Assembly (NCBI GenBank): GCA_024642265.1
Contig: JAHEBL010000003.1
Location: 28,407 to 92,406 of the forward strand
Length of the DNA: 64,000 nt
Source: Haliea sp.
GTDB taxonomy: Bacteria > Pseudomonadota > Gammaproteobacteria > Pseudomonadales > Halieaceae
Reading direction: 5' to 3'
Part shown: one piece after another, positions 8,893 through 18,405 of the stretch
How the letters are laid out: every line of letters begins with the position of its first letter
Numbering within the stretch: position 1 is the first letter of the stretch
Translations under genes and position numbers: made by a program
Notes under the pieces: model-generated
Told to the model about the DNA's origin: nothing
The model's database searches: none
What the model saw: only the letters and a program-made list of their open reading frames with translations

Positions 8893-9213
8893 ATGCACAG
8901 CCTGATTTTTTATGCCTACGCCGGCATCGTGGCCATTACCTCACTGCGACCTGCTGGTGATATGAATATCGATCCCATGGATAAAGTCGTCCATCTGCTG
9001 GTTTACTATATCTTCGCGGTCTTCGGCCACCGCGCGCTGACGAACAAGCGCTACTACCCCTACCTGTGTCTTGGCATTATTGCCTACGGTGCGCTGCTGG
9101 AGCTGGGGCAATCCTATGTTCCCGGACGGCACATGTCGGCTTACGACCTGCTGGCAAACACCCTCGGGGTCCTGCTGGGGGCCGCGGTCGTCACGCGCCG
9201 GGCTGCCCGGTGA
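8893..9213 (+). CDS. VanZ family membrane protein
   Basis: A small 106-residue VanZ-like protein. After an N-terminal hydrophobic segment it carries the DKVVHLLVYYIFAV segment (near residue 30), typical of the family, then further hydrophobic segments, and ends in a short basic tail. The family is named for a teicoplanin-resistance accessory protein, but in Gram-negative bacteria its role is unknown. It stands between the dehydrogenase operon and a YciI-like gene. The upstream ribosome binding site is weak, so the start is moderately certain. Confidence 0.72.
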   Translation: MHSLIFYAYAGIVAITSLRPAGDMNIDPMDKVVHLLVYYIFAVFGHRALTNKRYYPYLCLGIIAYGALLELGQSYVPGRHMSAYDLLANTLGVLLGAAVVTRRAAR

Positions 9214-9316
9214 TACCATACCTGCTGGCGTTGGGGGCCAAAAAACCCGCCGCATGATAGCCGCGCTGGTTTTGCCGCAATATACTCTTTAACTATCAAT
9301 CAGTTAGGATAATTCG

Positions 9317-9616
9317 ATGTACTATGCAATTCTCTGTGAAGACGTAAAGGACAGCCTGCCGATGCGCCAGGGCGCCCGCCCGGCCCACCTGGCAAGGCTG
9401 CAGGAGCTGGTGGACCAGGGCCGACTGCTCGCGGCGGGCCCCCACCCCGCACTCGACACCGCGGACCCTGGGGAGGCCGGATTTACCGGCAGCCTGATCA
9501 TCGCCGAGTTTGACAGCCTGGAGGGCGCCACTGCCTGGGCGGACTCGGACCCCTATGTGGACGCGGGTGTTTTCAGTCGCGTGATCGTCAAACCCTACAA
9601 GCTGGTGCTGCCCTGA
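9317..9616 (+). CDS. yciI: YciI-like protein
   Basis: A 99-residue protein of the YciI family, with the dimeric alpha/beta barrel fold. The family signature is clear: an N-terminal [10 protein letters not shown] strand, the RPAHLARL helix with the conserved His near residue 25, GRLLAAGPH near 42, and a C-terminal ending in [14 protein letters not shown] strands. E. coli YciI has no firmly known reaction, and a distant relative dechlorinates chlorohydroquinone. An AGGA site precedes the ATG. It stands alone between VanZ and the SH3 protein. Confidence 0.82.
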   Translation: MYYAILCEDVKDSLPMRQGARPAHLARLQELVDQGRLLAAGPHPALDTADPGEAGFTGSLIIAEFDSLEGATAWADSDPYVDAGVFSRVIVKPYKLVLP

Positions 9617-9695
9617 GCTTAAATTTACCGGCAAACGGGGTTACACTGGCGGCCTTTTCGGCAGCCCGCGCGCTCCCGATATCGTCCAGGCCAAT

Positions 9696-10391
9696 ATGAA
9701 GGAATCCGTTTTGAAATTTGCACTGTCTTTTTTGCTGCTTGTCGGGCTGTTGGGTTCCAACATCGAAGTCCACGCCCAGGACGTACGCTATATCAGTGAC
9801 AAGCAATACATTCCCGTGCGCCGCGGTGCCGGCAACGAATTCAAGATTATCCACCGGGGCCTGCCGACCGGCACACGCCTGAAGGTGTCGAAGGTGTCCG
9901 AGAACGGCGAGTGGGCGGAAATCACCACCGATGATGGCACCAGCGGCTGGATACGGGCCCAGTACCTGATGAAGGAGGTCCCGGCCCAGCAGCGCCTGGA
10001 CGAAATCACACAGAAAGCCAGGCAGGCCGGCGGGCTGACCGAAGCACTGGAGCAGGAAGTATCGACCCTCGAGACCGAGCGGGACACGCTGTTGGGGCAG
10101 GTCGCCGAGTATGAACTGCAACTGGGTACGGTCAACGATGAGTTGAGCCAGCTCAAACAGATTTCGGGCAAAGCCGTGCAATTGGATGAGGACAACCGCC
10201 GCCTGGTGGTGAGCTCCGAGCAGCTGCGTGCGGAGCTCGACATGCTGGAGGCTGAAAACCAGCGCCTGCACGACAAGGTGGACAGCGAGGATTTCCTCAA
10301 CGGGGCGCTGGCGGTTTTACTCGGCGTCATTATCACCCTGGTGGTACCGCGGCTGTGGCCCAAGCGCCGCAAGAGTTCAAGCTGGGCATAA
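9696..10391 (+). CDS. SH3-domain envelope protein (TIGR04211-like)
   Basis: A 231-residue envelope protein. It has a signal sequence (about residues 5-27, ending VHAQ), then a bacterial SH3 domain (about 30-92: YIPVRRGAGNEFKIIHRGLPTG, SGWIRAQYL). A long coiled coil follows (about 100-200), then one C-terminal membrane helix (near 204-222) and a basic cytoplasmic tail. The layout matches the TIGR04211 family of gammaproteobacteria, whose role is unknown; envelope or cell-wall binding is inferred from the SH3 domain. A TTG at 9711 has a better-placed AAGGA site than the ATG at 9696 and would trim five residues. Confidence 0.78.
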   Translation: MKESVLKFALSFLLLVGLLGSNIEVHAQDVRYISDKQYIPVRRGAGNEFKIIHRGLPTGTRLKVSKVSENGEWAEITTDDGTSGWIRAQYLMKEVPAQQRLDEITQKARQAGGLTEALEQEVSTLETERDTLLGQVAEYELQLGTVNDELSQLKQISGKAVQLDEDNRRLVVSSEQLRAELDMLEAENQRLHDKVDSEDFLNGALAVLLGVIITLVVPRLWPKRRKSSSWA

Positions 10392-10419
10392 GCCCTGTCT
10401 CATCCTGGAGAAATACATC

Positions 10420-10992
10420 GTGCTGAAAAGGCTGCTTGTTTGCTTCGCCATCCTGTTGGCTCCTCTGGCCATTGCACAGGAGACGCCCCTGCCCAATCCG
10501 CAGGTGATAATCAAGACCAGCGAGGGCGATATCACCCTGCGTCTGTTCCGCGACAAGGCCCCTCTCAGCGTCGATAATTTCCTCGCCTACGTCGACGCGG
10601 GTTTTTATAACGGCACGATATTCCACCGGGTGATTCCTAATTTCATGATCCAGGGCGGCGGCTTTCTCCCGGACATGAGCCAAAAAGCCACCGGGGACCC
10701 GGTGCCCAACGAGTCCCGGAATCGCCTGCACAATACTCGCGGCACCATCGCCATGGCGCGCACCAATGATCCGGATTCCGCCACCGCGCAGTTTTTCATC
10801 AACCAGCGCAACAACCTGCAGCTGGACTGGGCGCCGGGGCGCGACGGTTACACGGTGTTCGGCGAAGTCATCCTGGGGATGAATATTGTGGACTTCATCG
10901 CTACAGCGCCCACCGGTAAAGTGGGCATGTTGGACGACGTGCCGCTGCAGCCGATCATGATAAAAGAAATCGTGCGCGCCAAGGCCCTATGA
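10420..10992 (+). CDS. Peptidyl-prolyl isomerase, cyclophilin type, exported
   Basis: A 190-residue cyclophilin that isomerises X-Pro bonds, probably in the periplasm. It has a signal peptide ([20 protein letters not shown]) and the cyclophilin core. In the core, [13 protein letters not shown] near residue 67 carries the active-site Arg and Phe, and [10 protein letters not shown] near 120 the second active-site block. I chose the GTG at 10420 with GGAG nine bases upstream; longer frames upstream overlap the SH3 gene and break the signal peptide. The stop overlaps the pdxJ start (ATGA), so the two are translationally coupled. Confidence 0.88.
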   Translation: MLKRLLVCFAILLAPLAIAQETPLPNPQVIIKTSEGDITLRLFRDKAPLSVDNFLAYVDAGFYNGTIFHRVIPNFMIQGGGFLPDMSQKATGDPVPNESRNRLHNTRGTIAMARTNDPDSATAQFFINQRNNLQLDWAPGRDGYTVFGEVILGMNIVDFIATAPTGKVGMLDDVPLQPIMIKEIVRAKAL

Positions 10993-11750
10993 TCGCGCTC
11001 AGCGTCAATCTCAACAAAATAGCCCTGATACGCAACTCCCGGGATACCACCAACCCCAGCGTCACTGAACACGCGCGCATGTGCATCGCGGCGGGCGCGG
11101 ACGGCATAACGGTTCACCCCCGCCCCGACCAGCGCCATATTCGCGCCCGGGACTGCGTTGACCTCGCCGCAATGCTGACGGTGGAATTCAACATTGAAGG
11201 GAACCCGATGGCCGGTCCCCGGCGCAGCGAACGCGCCGGTGTCGGCGACTACCCGGGCTTCATGGAACTGGTAAAAGCGCTGCGCCCCGCCCAGTGCACC
11301 CTGGTACCCGACGGTGACGATCAGCTCACCTCAGATCACGGTTTCGACCTTAAAAAAGATGGCGAAAAGGTTGCGCCCCTGGTATCCGAGCTGAAATCCC
11401 TCGGTATCCGCACCAGCCTGTTCATGGATCCCGAGCCGGAACAGATTCGCCTCGCAGCACAGGTGGGCGCCGACCGTATCGAACTCTACACCGAAAGCTA
11501 CGCCCGGGCGTTCAGGACAGGCACGAACGTGGACAGCGTTCTGCACCAGTTTGTCAGCGCAGCTGAGACTGCAGCACAGGAAGGCCTTGGGCTGAATGCC
11601 GGCCACGACCTGGACCTGGATAACCTGCCACGCTTCGCTACCGTTCCCGGCCTGCTGGAAGTCTCCATCGGCCACGCGCTGACCGTGGATGCCATTCGCA
11701 TGGGCCTGGCCAATGCGGTTGCGGCATACCAGAAAGCGTTGGGTAAATAG
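10989..11750 (+). CDS. pdxJ: Pyridoxine 5'-phosphate synthase
   Basis: A 253-residue PdxJ, which condenses 1-deoxyxylulose 5-phosphate with 3-amino-2-oxopropyl phosphate to make pyridoxine 5'-phosphate, the last ring-forming step of de novo vitamin B6 synthesis. Typical segments are [14 protein letters not shown] at the N-terminus, [13 protein letters not shown] near residue 38, the EFNIEGNP block near 69, and [13 protein letters not shown] near 203. Length is normal. The start overlaps the end of the cyclophilin gene, an unusual partner; in many gammaproteobacteria pdxJ follows era-recO instead. Confidence 0.95.
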   Translation: MIALSVNLNKIALIRNSRDTTNPSVTEHARMCIAAGADGITVHPRPDQRHIRARDCVDLAAMLTVEFNIEGNPMAGPRRSERAGVGDYPGFMELVKALRPAQCTLVPDGDDQLTSDHGFDLKKDGEKVAPLVSELKSLGIRTSLFMDPEPEQIRLAAQVGADRIELYTESYARAFRTGTNVDSVLHQFVSAAETAAQEGLGLNAGHDLDLDNLPRFATVPGLLEVSIGHALTVDAIRMGLANAVAAYQKALGK

Positions 11751-11820
11751 ACGGCCCTGCGCAGCTGATCCTGGTCGAACGAATCGCCGCAGATAAACCA
11801 GCGCTATTGTGCTCTTTGCC

Positions 11821-12213
11821 CTAGCGAGCGGCGAGCCGCTCCCGCAGACCCTCGGGAAGACGCGATGGCGCTTTAGTGGCTGCATCCAGATGCACCAGCA
11901 CCGCGGTCCCGCGCACGGTGACTTTACCGCCCTGCGACATTTCACAGACTATCGTGAGGGAACTGTTGCCGGCCCTGGCATCGGTGACAGTGGCAATGAC
12001 ATCGCTGCCGTAGAAAGTCTCTGCAACAAAGTCGATATGCAGTGACGCCAGCACCCAGTGCAGTGTCGACTCCGTTCCCTCCTCACCCAGCGATTCCACG
12101 AAGGAAATCCGCGCCACCTCGAACCAGGCGGCAATGGAGGCATTGTTGATATGCCCGAGGGCATCCGTTTCATAAAACCGTGGACTGATGGTGATGGAAT
12201 ATGGGGACGACAA
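11821..12213 (-). CDS. Acyl-CoA thioesterase (4HBT hotdog)
   Basis: A 130-residue hotdog-fold thioesterase of the 4-hydroxybenzoyl-CoA type. It begins with the hallmark RFYETDALGHINNASIAAWFE (near residues 12-32), in which the Asp and His-Ile-Asn-Asn are the family active-site region. A hydrophobic beta sheet follows. It probably hydrolyses acyl-CoA esters, with unknown chain preference. The TTG start has a GGAG site six bases upstream. It follows the glycine-zipper gene on the same strand by about 40 bases, but a weak hairpin lies between them. Confidence 0.8.
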   Translation of the reverse strand: MSSPYSITISPRFYETDALGHINNASIAAWFEVARISFVESLGEEGTESTLHWVLASLHIDFVAETFYGSDVIATVTDARAGNSSLTIVCEMSQGGKVTVRGTAVLVHLDAATKAPSRLPEGLRERLAAR

Positions 12214-12225
12214 AATTCACTCCGT

Positions 12226-12250
12226 TAAAAAATTCCGGCAAGCCGACCGG
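12226..12250 (-). terminator. Possible weak terminator
   Basis: Read on the minus strand, a GC-rich hairpin (CCGG arms around 12235-12250) is followed by AA and six T. It lies between the glycine-zipper gene and the thioesterase gene. The stem is short, so this is tentative. Confidence 0.35.
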
Positions 12251-12254
12251 CGTT

Positions 12255-12806
12255 TCATTCAGAATACGAGCGACCTGAACGCGACAGCACCAGCTGACCA
12301 TCCTGCACAGGAATGACCGCACCGGGATCATAATCCATGCGCACTTGGCCGGATTCCTCGCCCAGGCGATACTGCACATCGTAGCCAACCGTGCGCTGGC
12401 TGGTGTCGGTCACAGTCTTGCACTGGCGCTCGGTGGTCTGATAGGTGTCGTTTTCCTGCATACTGCCCTGGACCTTGTTACCGGCAATGCCGCCGACCAC
12501 GGCGCCGGCGATTTTCGCGCCCTTGTTTTTGCCGCCCCCGCCTATTGCATCACCGGCCAGGCCGCCCGCCACTGCACCCAGCACGCTGCCGGTGATCTTG
12601 TGTTCATCCTTGATCGGCTTCTGGCGGGTGACCACAACGTCCTTACACTCTTCACGTGGTGTTTTCACCGTTTCCGTCACCGGCGTTACCGCCGTCACCT
12701 GGGCGAACTCCGGCCCCGAAGAGAGCATGTTGTAGCCGGCGAACCCCCCCGCTGCAGTCGCCACAGCGACCCCGAGTACAGTGCCGGTAAGCATGGATTT
12801 GTTCAT
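12255..12806 (-). CDS. Glycine-zipper 2TM protein
   Basis: A 183-residue envelope protein related to the Rickettsia 17-kDa antigen type. An N-terminal hydrophobic signal or anchor (about residues 5-30) is followed by a conserved Cys region (EECKDVVVT). Next comes a glycine zipper at about 70-112 (GSVLGAVAGGLAGDAIGGG, GAVVGGIAGN) and a C-terminal beta domain (GYDVQYRLGEESGQVRMDYDPG). Such proteins insert into or associate with the outer membrane; exact function is unknown. A good AGGAG site precedes the ATG. It is probably monocistronic or followed loosely by the thioesterase gene. Confidence 0.82.
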   Translation of the reverse strand: MNKSMLTGTVLGVAVATAAGGFAGYNMLSSGPEFAQVTAVTPVTETVKTPREECKDVVVTRQKPIKDEHKITGSVLGAVAGGLAGDAIGGGGKNKGAKIAGAVVGGIAGNKVQGSMQENDTYQTTERQCKTVTDTSQRTVGYDVQYRLGEESGQVRMDYDPGAVIPVQDGQLVLSRSGRSYSE

Positions 12807-12979
12807 TGATAACTCCTGGTCTGGTTGAGCCGTGCAGCCGGTGGCCCGGCTCTCATCAACTTGGCAGCGTCTCGCAGGGATCGCTGTGAGGCCAGCTTAA
12901 CGCCCGCCGGAACCGACTCAAGCCCGGCATGGGCGCAAAATTACCGCAATCAAAATGGAATACTACAGGGCAAAAACGG

Positions 12980-14287
12980 TCAGCGGCCCGCCACCAGGCT
13001 GATCATCACCCCGGCCGCCACCGCCGAGCCGATAACCCCGGCAACATTCGGCCCCATGGCGTGCATCAGCAAAAAATTATGGGGATCCGCTTCCAGGCCA
13101 AGCTTGTTGCTGACCCGCGCCGCCATCGGCACGGCCGACACACCGGCCGAGCCAATCAGGGGGTTGACCGGTGAGCCCCCCATTTTGTTCATGAGTTTGG
13201 CGATAAGCACACCCGATGCGGTGCCGATGGCAAAGGCGACAATGCCCAGGCCGAGAATACCGAGGGTATTGACGTCAAGAAACTTGTCCGCCACCAGCTT
13301 TGAGCCCACCGAAAGGCCGAGAAAAATAGTAGTGATATTGATCAGGGCGTTCTGCGCGGTAAAGCTAAGGCGCTCCACCACGCCGCACTCTTTCATAAGG
13401 TTACCAAAGCAGAACATACCCAGCAGTGGCGCGGCAGCCGGCAACAGCAAGGCCACCAGGATCAACAGTACCAGGGGAAACACGATTTTCTCGCGTCTGG
13501 ACACCTGCCGCAGCTGCACCATGACAATGCGACGCTCCGCCTCGGTGGTGAGAGCGCGCATGATGGGTGGCTGTATCAGAGGCACCAATGCCATATAGGA
13601 ATAGGCGGCGACCGCGATGGCGCCCAGCAGATCCGGCGCCAGCAGGCTGGCAACGTAGATGGCCGTGGGGCCGTCGGCACCGCCGATGATACCGATGGCG
13701 GCCGCATCGCTGAGACTGAAGTTCATCAGGCCGATGCTGCTCAAACCGACCGCGCCCAGTACCGTGGCAAAGATACCGAACTGGGCGGCGGCACCCAGGA
13801 ACAGGGTCTTGGGGTTGCCCAGCAGGGGACCGAAGTCGGTCATTGCCCCAACGCCCATGAAAATGACCAGCGGCGCCACACCGCTGGCAATCGCAACGGT
13901 ATAGAAGTTATAGAGCATACCGTTGCTGTAGCTGGCGTGTTCGGCCACTTGTGTCATTGCCAGTTGCACAGGCGCGCCAGCGGCATGGTAGGCGGCGAGC
14001 AATTCCCCGGGCGACGCCCCGACGGCGGTACCCAGGGTGCGGGCGAATTCACCCAGCAGCGCGGGATCGCCGGCGTACACGGCATTTTCCACCGCGGACC
14101 ACGCCAGGCCGGCCCCGGGGATATTTGCCAGGATGCCGCCAAAGCCGATGGGTACCAGCAGCAAGGGCTCGAAACCCTTGCGGATGGCCAGGAACAAAAG
14201 TCCGAGGCCAATCAGAATCATAAAGGCCTGGCCGGCCTGGATCTGGGCCACACCGGAGGAGTCCCAAAGCAGCAGCAGATTATCCAT
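12980..14287 (-). CDS. oadB: Na+-translocating oxaloacetate decarboxylase, beta subunit
   Basis: A 435-residue polytopic membrane protein. It decarboxylates carboxybiotin on the alpha subunit and pumps Na+ out of the cell. The whole length is membrane helices. The conserved motif [13 protein letters not shown] near residue 200 contains the Asp needed for Na+ transport in characterised beta subunits, and [15 protein letters not shown] near 380 is another family block. Length matches OadB (about 430). It starts seven bases after oadA and is the last gene of oadGAB. A methylmalonyl-CoA decarboxylase beta subunit is similar, but the partner OadA settles the call. Confidence 0.93.
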   Translation of the reverse strand: MDNLLLLWDSSGVAQIQAGQAFMILIGLGLLFLAIRKGFEPLLLVPIGFGGILANIPGAGLAWSAVENAVYAGDPALLGEFARTLGTAVGASPGELLAAYHAAGAPVQLAMTQVAEHASYSNGMLYNFYTVAIASGVAPLVIFMGVGAMTDFGPLLGNPKTLFLGAAAQFGIFATVLGAVGLSSIGLMNFSLSDAAAIGIIGGADGPTAIYVASLLAPDLLGAIAVAAYSYMALVPLIQPPIMRALTTEAERRIVMVQLRQVSRREKIVFPLVLLILVALLLPAAAPLLGMFCFGNLMKECGVVERLSFTAQNALINITTIFLGLSVGSKLVADKFLDVNTLGILGLGIVAFAIGTASGVLIAKLMNKMGGSPVNPLIGSAGVSAVPMAARVSNKLGLEADPHNFLLMHAMGPNVAGVIGSAVAAGVMISLVAGR

Positions 14288-14293
14288 GCGGGG

Positions 14294-16099
14294 TCAGGCC
14301 ACGCTGATCAGCGGATCGCCGACCGCGACCTTGTCGCCCACTTTCACCATGACTTCGGCCACGGTGCCGGAGCGCTGGGCCCTGACCTCGGTTTCCATTT
14401 TCATGGCCTCCAGCACAACGATTACATCGCCCGCCTCCACCTCGTCACCCACGATCACATTGACGTGGAAAATATTGCCGGCCAGTGGTGCAGAAAGCGG
14501 ATGTGCGGCAGAGGCAGGCGCGACCGGCGGCGGAGCACTGGCCGCCGGACTTATAGAGGAAACATCACCGCCCTCTGCGACTTCCACCACGTAACTCTGG
14601 CCATTCACTTTCACCGTATAGATGCCGGGCTGCCCAACCGCCGCCGGCGCGCCGGCCGGGGCTGTCACTGCTGCCGTGTTCGGCGCAGCCTCCGCGCCCC
14701 CCGGTACCGGTTCAAAAGCCGAGGGATCGCCACGGTTCTCCAGGAACTTCAGCCCGATCTGGGGAAACAGGGCATAGGTCAGTACGTCGTCGATCTCTCC
14801 CTCGCCGGGTGTCAGCGCAATGGATTTCTCCCCCGCCAGGATGCGCAGCTCATCGGTAAGCTTGTCCATCTCCGGCTCCAGCAGGTCAGCCGGGCGACAG
14901 GTAATCGCGGGCTTCCCTTCCAGCACCCGCAACTGTAACTCGGCGTTGACAGGCGCCGGGGTGGCGCCGTATTCACCCTTGAGTACACCGGCGGTCTCCC
15001 GGGAAATGGATTTGTAGCGTTCGCCGGTAAGCACATTGATCACCGCCTGGGTGCCGACGATTTGCGAGGTGGGTGTCACCAGCGGGATAAAGCCCAGGTC
15101 CTCACGCACCCGCGGGATTTCCGCCAGCACCTCGTCCATCTTGTCCGCCGCGCCCTGCTCCTTGAGCTGGCTTTCCATATTGGTAAGCATACCGCCCGGT
15201 ACCTGTGCCACCAGGATGCGGGCGTCCACGCCACGCAGCGACCCCTCGAAGGCCGCATACTTCTTGCGTACCTCGCGAAAATACGCGGCTATTTCCGCCA
15301 GCTTGACGATGTCCAGGCCGGTCTGGCGACCGGTCGCCGCCAGCATTGCCACCACCGACTCGGTGGGTGAGTGGCCATAGGTCATGGACATGGAGGAGAT
15401 AGAGGTGTCCACATTGTCGATGCCGGCTTCCACGCATTTGAGAATGGTGGCAGTGGACAGTCCGGTGGTCGCGTGGCACTGCATATGAATGGGTATTGCA
15501 CAGGCCGCCTTGAGCCGGGTGACCAGTTCGTAGCCGACATAGGGGTGCAGCAAACCCGCCATATCCTTGATCGCGATGGAATCGGCACCGGTGTCCTCGA
15601 TCCGCTTGCCCATTTCTACCCAGGTATCCACCGTGTGTACCGGACTCAGCGTGTAGGAGATAGTGCCCTGGGCATGCTTGCCGACTTCCTTGACAGCCTT
15701 TAGCGCGACCTCGAGATTGCGCATATCGTTCATGGCGTCGAACACGCGGAATACGTCCACGCCGTTATGGGCGGCACGTTCGACGAATTTCACCACCACG
15801 TCATCTGCATAGTGACGATAACCCAGGATGTTCTGGCCCCGGAACAGCATTTGCTGGGGGGTCCTGGGCATCGCTTTTTTCAGCTCGCGGATACGCTCCC
15901 AGGGGTCTTCACCAAGGTAGCGGATACAGGCATCAAAGGTGGCGCCACCCCAGGTTTCCAGTGACCAGAAACCCACCTCATCAAGCTGCGCGGCAATGGG
16001 CAGCATGTCGTCCAGGCGCATACGGGTCGCCAACAGGGACTGGTGAGCGTCGCGCAACACCACGTCGGTGATACCCAGCGGGCGGTTATTCTGGTCCAT
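14294..16099 (-). CDS. oadA: Oxaloacetate decarboxylase, alpha subunit
   Basis: A 601-residue soluble biotin protein that transfers CO2 from oxaloacetate to biotin, giving pyruvate. The carboxyltransferase domain opens with [15 protein letters not shown] near residue 15 and includes [10 protein letters not shown] near 178 and [11 protein letters not shown] near 210. A PYC_OADA domain follows, then an Ala/Pro linker and a C-terminal biotinyl domain with EAMKMETEV near 563, whose Lys carries biotin. I chose the ATG at 16099 because AGAGG lies ten bases before it; a TTG three codons upstream is too close to that site. Operon order is gamma, alpha, beta. Confidence 0.94.
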   Translation of the reverse strand: MDQNNRPLGITDVVLRDAHQSLLATRMRLDDMLPIAAQLDEVGFWSLETWGGATFDACIRYLGEDPWERIRELKKAMPRTPQQMLFRGQNILGYRHYADDVVVKFVERAAHNGVDVFRVFDAMNDMRNLEVALKAVKEVGKHAQGTISYTLSPVHTVDTWVEMGKRIEDTGADSIAIKDMAGLLHPYVGYELVTRLKAACAIPIHMQCHATTGLSTATILKCVEAGIDNVDTSISSMSMTYGHSPTESVVAMLAATGRQTGLDIVKLAEIAAYFREVRKKYAAFEGSLRGVDARILVAQVPGGMLTNMESQLKEQGAADKMDEVLAEIPRVREDLGFIPLVTPTSQIVGTQAVINVLTGERYKSISRETAGVLKGEYGATPAPVNAELQLRVLEGKPAITCRPADLLEPEMDKLTDELRILAGEKSIALTPGEGEIDDVLTYALFPQIGLKFLENRGDPSAFEPVPGGAEAAPNTAAVTAPAGAPAAVGQPGIYTVKVNGQSYVVEVAEGGDVSSISPAASAPPPVAPASAAHPLSAPLAGNIFHVNVIVGDEVEAGDVIVVLEAMKMETEVRAQRSGTVAEVMVKVGDKVAVGDPLISVA

Positions 16100-16150
16100 T
16101 GCAGTCAAGCCTCTTTTGCCTGGTGAAACCTGGCGCCCTGTTAGAGGGCA

Positions 16151-16408
16151 TCAGTCATCTGTCTTGCGGTGCTGGTGAATCGCTGCGGTAATAACGGCCA
16201 CGACGCCCGGGTCGAGCTGGGGAGCGACAGCCTTGCCAGCGCTGCGCTCCCGGGTCGTGACCGGAGGGGGTTCGGGCTGTGGGAAGTAGCGGGCAATAAG
16301 CCCCGACATACCGGTAGTGGCCAACACCAGCAGGGCCAGGAATATCACCACGGTACCCATGCCATACAGCATGAGCTCGATCCCCTGTGCAACAATATCG
16401 CCCTGCAT
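16151..16408 (-). CDS. oadG: Oxaloacetate decarboxylase, gamma subunit
   Basis: An 85-residue gamma subunit that anchors and stabilises the alpha-beta complex. One membrane helix (about residues 14-35, MGTVVIFLALLVLATTGMSG) is followed by a Pro-rich linker and a C-terminal tail with HQHRKTDD, which in characterised OadG binds Zn2+ and the alpha subunit. The open frame extends to 16573, but the upstream part is basic and unlike any OadG, and the ATG at 16408 gives the normal family length. It is the first gene of the operon. Confidence 0.85.
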   Translation of the reverse strand: MQGDIVAQGIELMLYGMGTVVIFLALLVLATTGMSGLIARYFPQPEPPPVTTRERSAGKAVAPQLDPGVVAVITAAIHQHRKTDD

Positions 16409-16629
16409 GTTGTTACCCGTCACCACGGCCCGCCCATTCGGCGGGCGCCGAGCGAGTAAGTTTAAAGCAGTAAAGGAAGGGGCGCCATGGCGTCCGGAGC
16501 GGAATCCGCAGTTAAGCCACCGCTCGCGCCAGCCCCGCCGCCGGGCCATAAAGGCGTGGATATTCCCCAACATGCGGTTTATCCTGCTGCCTCGCTATGT
16601 TCCCGATTCTTCATTAAAGAGGTACACGG

Positions 16630-17385
16630 ATGTTGAGATTTGCCTGGCTTTTGATTACAGCGGTGGCGCTTTACAGCGGCGCGGCCAGCGCCGAGCAGAC
16701 GGTGCGCCTGATGGCCAACACCTCACCGCCCTATGCCGACCAGAAACTGCCCGGGGAGGGTCTCGCCGTAGAACTGGTAAAGCATGTTTTTGAGCGCACC
16801 GAGTACAAGCCGGACATCACCATTGAAAACTGGTCACGGGCCGTGGAAGGAGCGCGCCTGGGTGTCTACGATGGCCTGGCAGCGGCCTGGTACTCGGAAG
16901 ACCGCAACAAGGACCTGCTGTTCAGCGAGCCCTACCTCAACAGCAGGCTCATGATCCTCAAACTGCGCAGCAACCCGCGCCAGTACAGCAAGCTGCAGGA
17001 CCTGGCCGGGGCACGACTCGGGGTCAGGGTGGACTATGCCTACGGCATCGATTTCGCGGCGATACCGAACCTGACGCTGGTCGAGGAAAACCACCTGATC
17101 CAGAATTTGCTCAAACTGCAGAATGGCTCGGTCGATGCAATCATCGGCGATCGACGCTCCATCATCATGCAGTTGAATGAATACATGAAAGACAGGATTA
17201 CCGACTTTGCCGTGGTCGATATCCCCCTGCCGGATGTGCAGCGGCACGTGGCCGCCAGCCGCGACCTGCCCGGGCACGAAAAGCTGATTGAACAGTTCAA
17301 TCGCGCCCTCGCGGAAACACGCAAGGATGGTTCGCTGCAGGCGATTATAGAGAAATGGGATGCGCGCCTGGGCAAGTTCGAATAA
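16630..17385 (+). CDS. Periplasmic solute-binding protein (SBP_bac_3 type)
   Basis: A 251-residue protein of the amino-acid-type solute-binding family 3. A signal peptide (MLRFAWLLITAVALYSGAASA) is followed by the two-lobed binding fold: NTSPPYADQKLPGEGLAVELV near residue 29, YDGLAAAWYSEDR near 78, LGVRVDYAYG near 130 and VDAIIGDR near 170. An AGAGG site lies before the ATG. No ABC permease or ATPase is adjacent, so it may work with a distant transporter or serve as a sensor or orphan binding protein, as many TonB-era marine genomes have. Divergent from oadG and followed 33 bases later by dusC. Confidence 0.8.
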   Translation: MLRFAWLLITAVALYSGAASAEQTVRLMANTSPPYADQKLPGEGLAVELVKHVFERTEYKPDITIENWSRAVEGARLGVYDGLAAAWYSEDRNKDLLFSEPYLNSRLMILKLRSNPRQYSKLQDLAGARLGVRVDYAYGIDFAAIPNLTLVEENHLIQNLLKLQNGSVDAIIGDRRSIIMQLNEYMKDRITDFAVVDIPLPDVQRHVAASRDLPGHEKLIEQFNRALAETRKDGSLQAIIEKWDARLGKFE

Positions 17386-17418
17386 CAGTCCCGGGAACAC
17401 CCGCCTGGCGGTTCGCTT

Positions 17419-18405
17419 ATGCGGCTGATGCTCGCCCCTATGGAGGGCGTGATAGACCACACCATGCGCGACCTGCTGACGTCGCTGGGTGGTATCGATC
17501 GCTGTGTCACGGAATTTGTCCGCGTCACCGAGCGCCTGCTGCCCGCGAAGGTGTTTCATCGCCTCTGCCCGGAGCTCGCCAATGGCGGCACCACTGCCTC
17601 AGGGGTGCCCGTATATATCCAGTTGCTGGGCGGGCAGCCATCGGTTGTTGCGGACAACGCTGCGCGCGCCGCAGAGCTGGGCGCCCCCGGTATCGACCTG
17701 AACTTTGGCTGCCCTGCCAAAACCGTCAACCGCTCGGACGGCGGCGCCATCATCCTGCGTGAGCCGGATCGTGTACACGCGATCACCAGCGCAGTGCGTG
17801 CCGCAGTACCTGCCCGGGTACCCGTGACGGTAAAAACCCGGCTGGGCTATGAGGACGAGAGCCTGTTCCTGGATATCGTGCGCGGCATCGACGCGGCGGG
17901 TATCAATGAACTCACTGTGCACGCCCGCACCCGACGCCACGGCTACCGACCGCCAGCCTACTGGGAACAGATAGCCCGGGCGCGGGAAATCACCTCACTG
18001 AATGTCATCGCCAACGGTGAAATCTGGAACCCCGCCGACGCCCTGCGCTGCCGCGAGGTAACTGGCTGCGAGGACCTGATGCTGGGTCGCGGCGCCCTGT
18101 GCCGGCCGGACCTGCCGCGCCTGGTGGTGGCAGCCGTGGCGGGCAAGCCCCGGTCCTCCCTGCACTGGCCCGACATTCCGCCCCTGCTGCTGCGTTTTTT
18201 CGAACTGAACCTGGCGCACTATGACGACCGCTACGCACCCAATACGGTGAAACAGTGGCTGGCCTACCTGCGCGCCTATTTTCCCCAGGCGGCGCTGTTG
18301 TTCGAACGGGTCAAGCGACTGCGCGATCCCGCGCAGATGCACGGGGTGTTGCTGACGGAATCGCAAACGGCAGGGGCGGATCTCAGAACTGCAGAGACGG
18401 CCTGA
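17419..18405 (+). CDS. dusC: tRNA-dihydrouridine synthase C
   Basis: A 328-residue FMN enzyme that reduces uridine to dihydrouridine in tRNA (U16 in E. coli). It closely follows E. coli DusC: LAPMEGVIDHTMRDLLT at the N-terminus, TEFVRV near 33, LNFGCPAKTVN near 97 with the catalytic Cys, HARTRRHGYRP near 168 and NGEIW near 197. The C-terminal helical domain has NTVKQWLAYLR. Its last 23 bases overlap the 3' end of the convergent outer-membrane-protein gene, so the two transcripts would be antisense at their ends. Confidence 0.92.
   Translation: MRLMLAPMEGVIDHTMRDLLTSLGGIDRCVTEFVRVTERLLPAKVFHRLCPELANGGTTASGVPVYIQLLGGQPSVVADNAARAAELGAPGIDLNFGCPAKTVNRSDGGAIILREPDRVHAITSAVRAAVPARVPVTVKTRLGYEDESLFLDIVRGIDAAGINELTVHARTRRHGYRPPAYWEQIARAREITSLNVIANGEIWNPADALRCREVTGCEDLMLGRGALCRPDLPRLVVAAVAGKPRSSLHWPDIPPLLLRFFELNLAHYDDRYAPNTVKQWLAYLRAYFPQAALLFERVKRLRDPAQMHGVLLTESQTAGADLRTAETA

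Noticed and set aside
8720..8905. 61-codon frame between lpdA and VanZ
   Set aside because: Arg-rich, no ribosome site, and overlaps the VanZ start.
10228..10419. Upstream extension of the cyclophilin frame
   Set aside because: It overlaps the SH3 gene and would bury the signal peptide; the GTG at 10420 has a ribosome site.
16409..16573. N-terminal extension of OadG
   Set aside because: Extra residues are Arg-rich and absent from OadG proteins; the ATG at 16408 gives the normal size.
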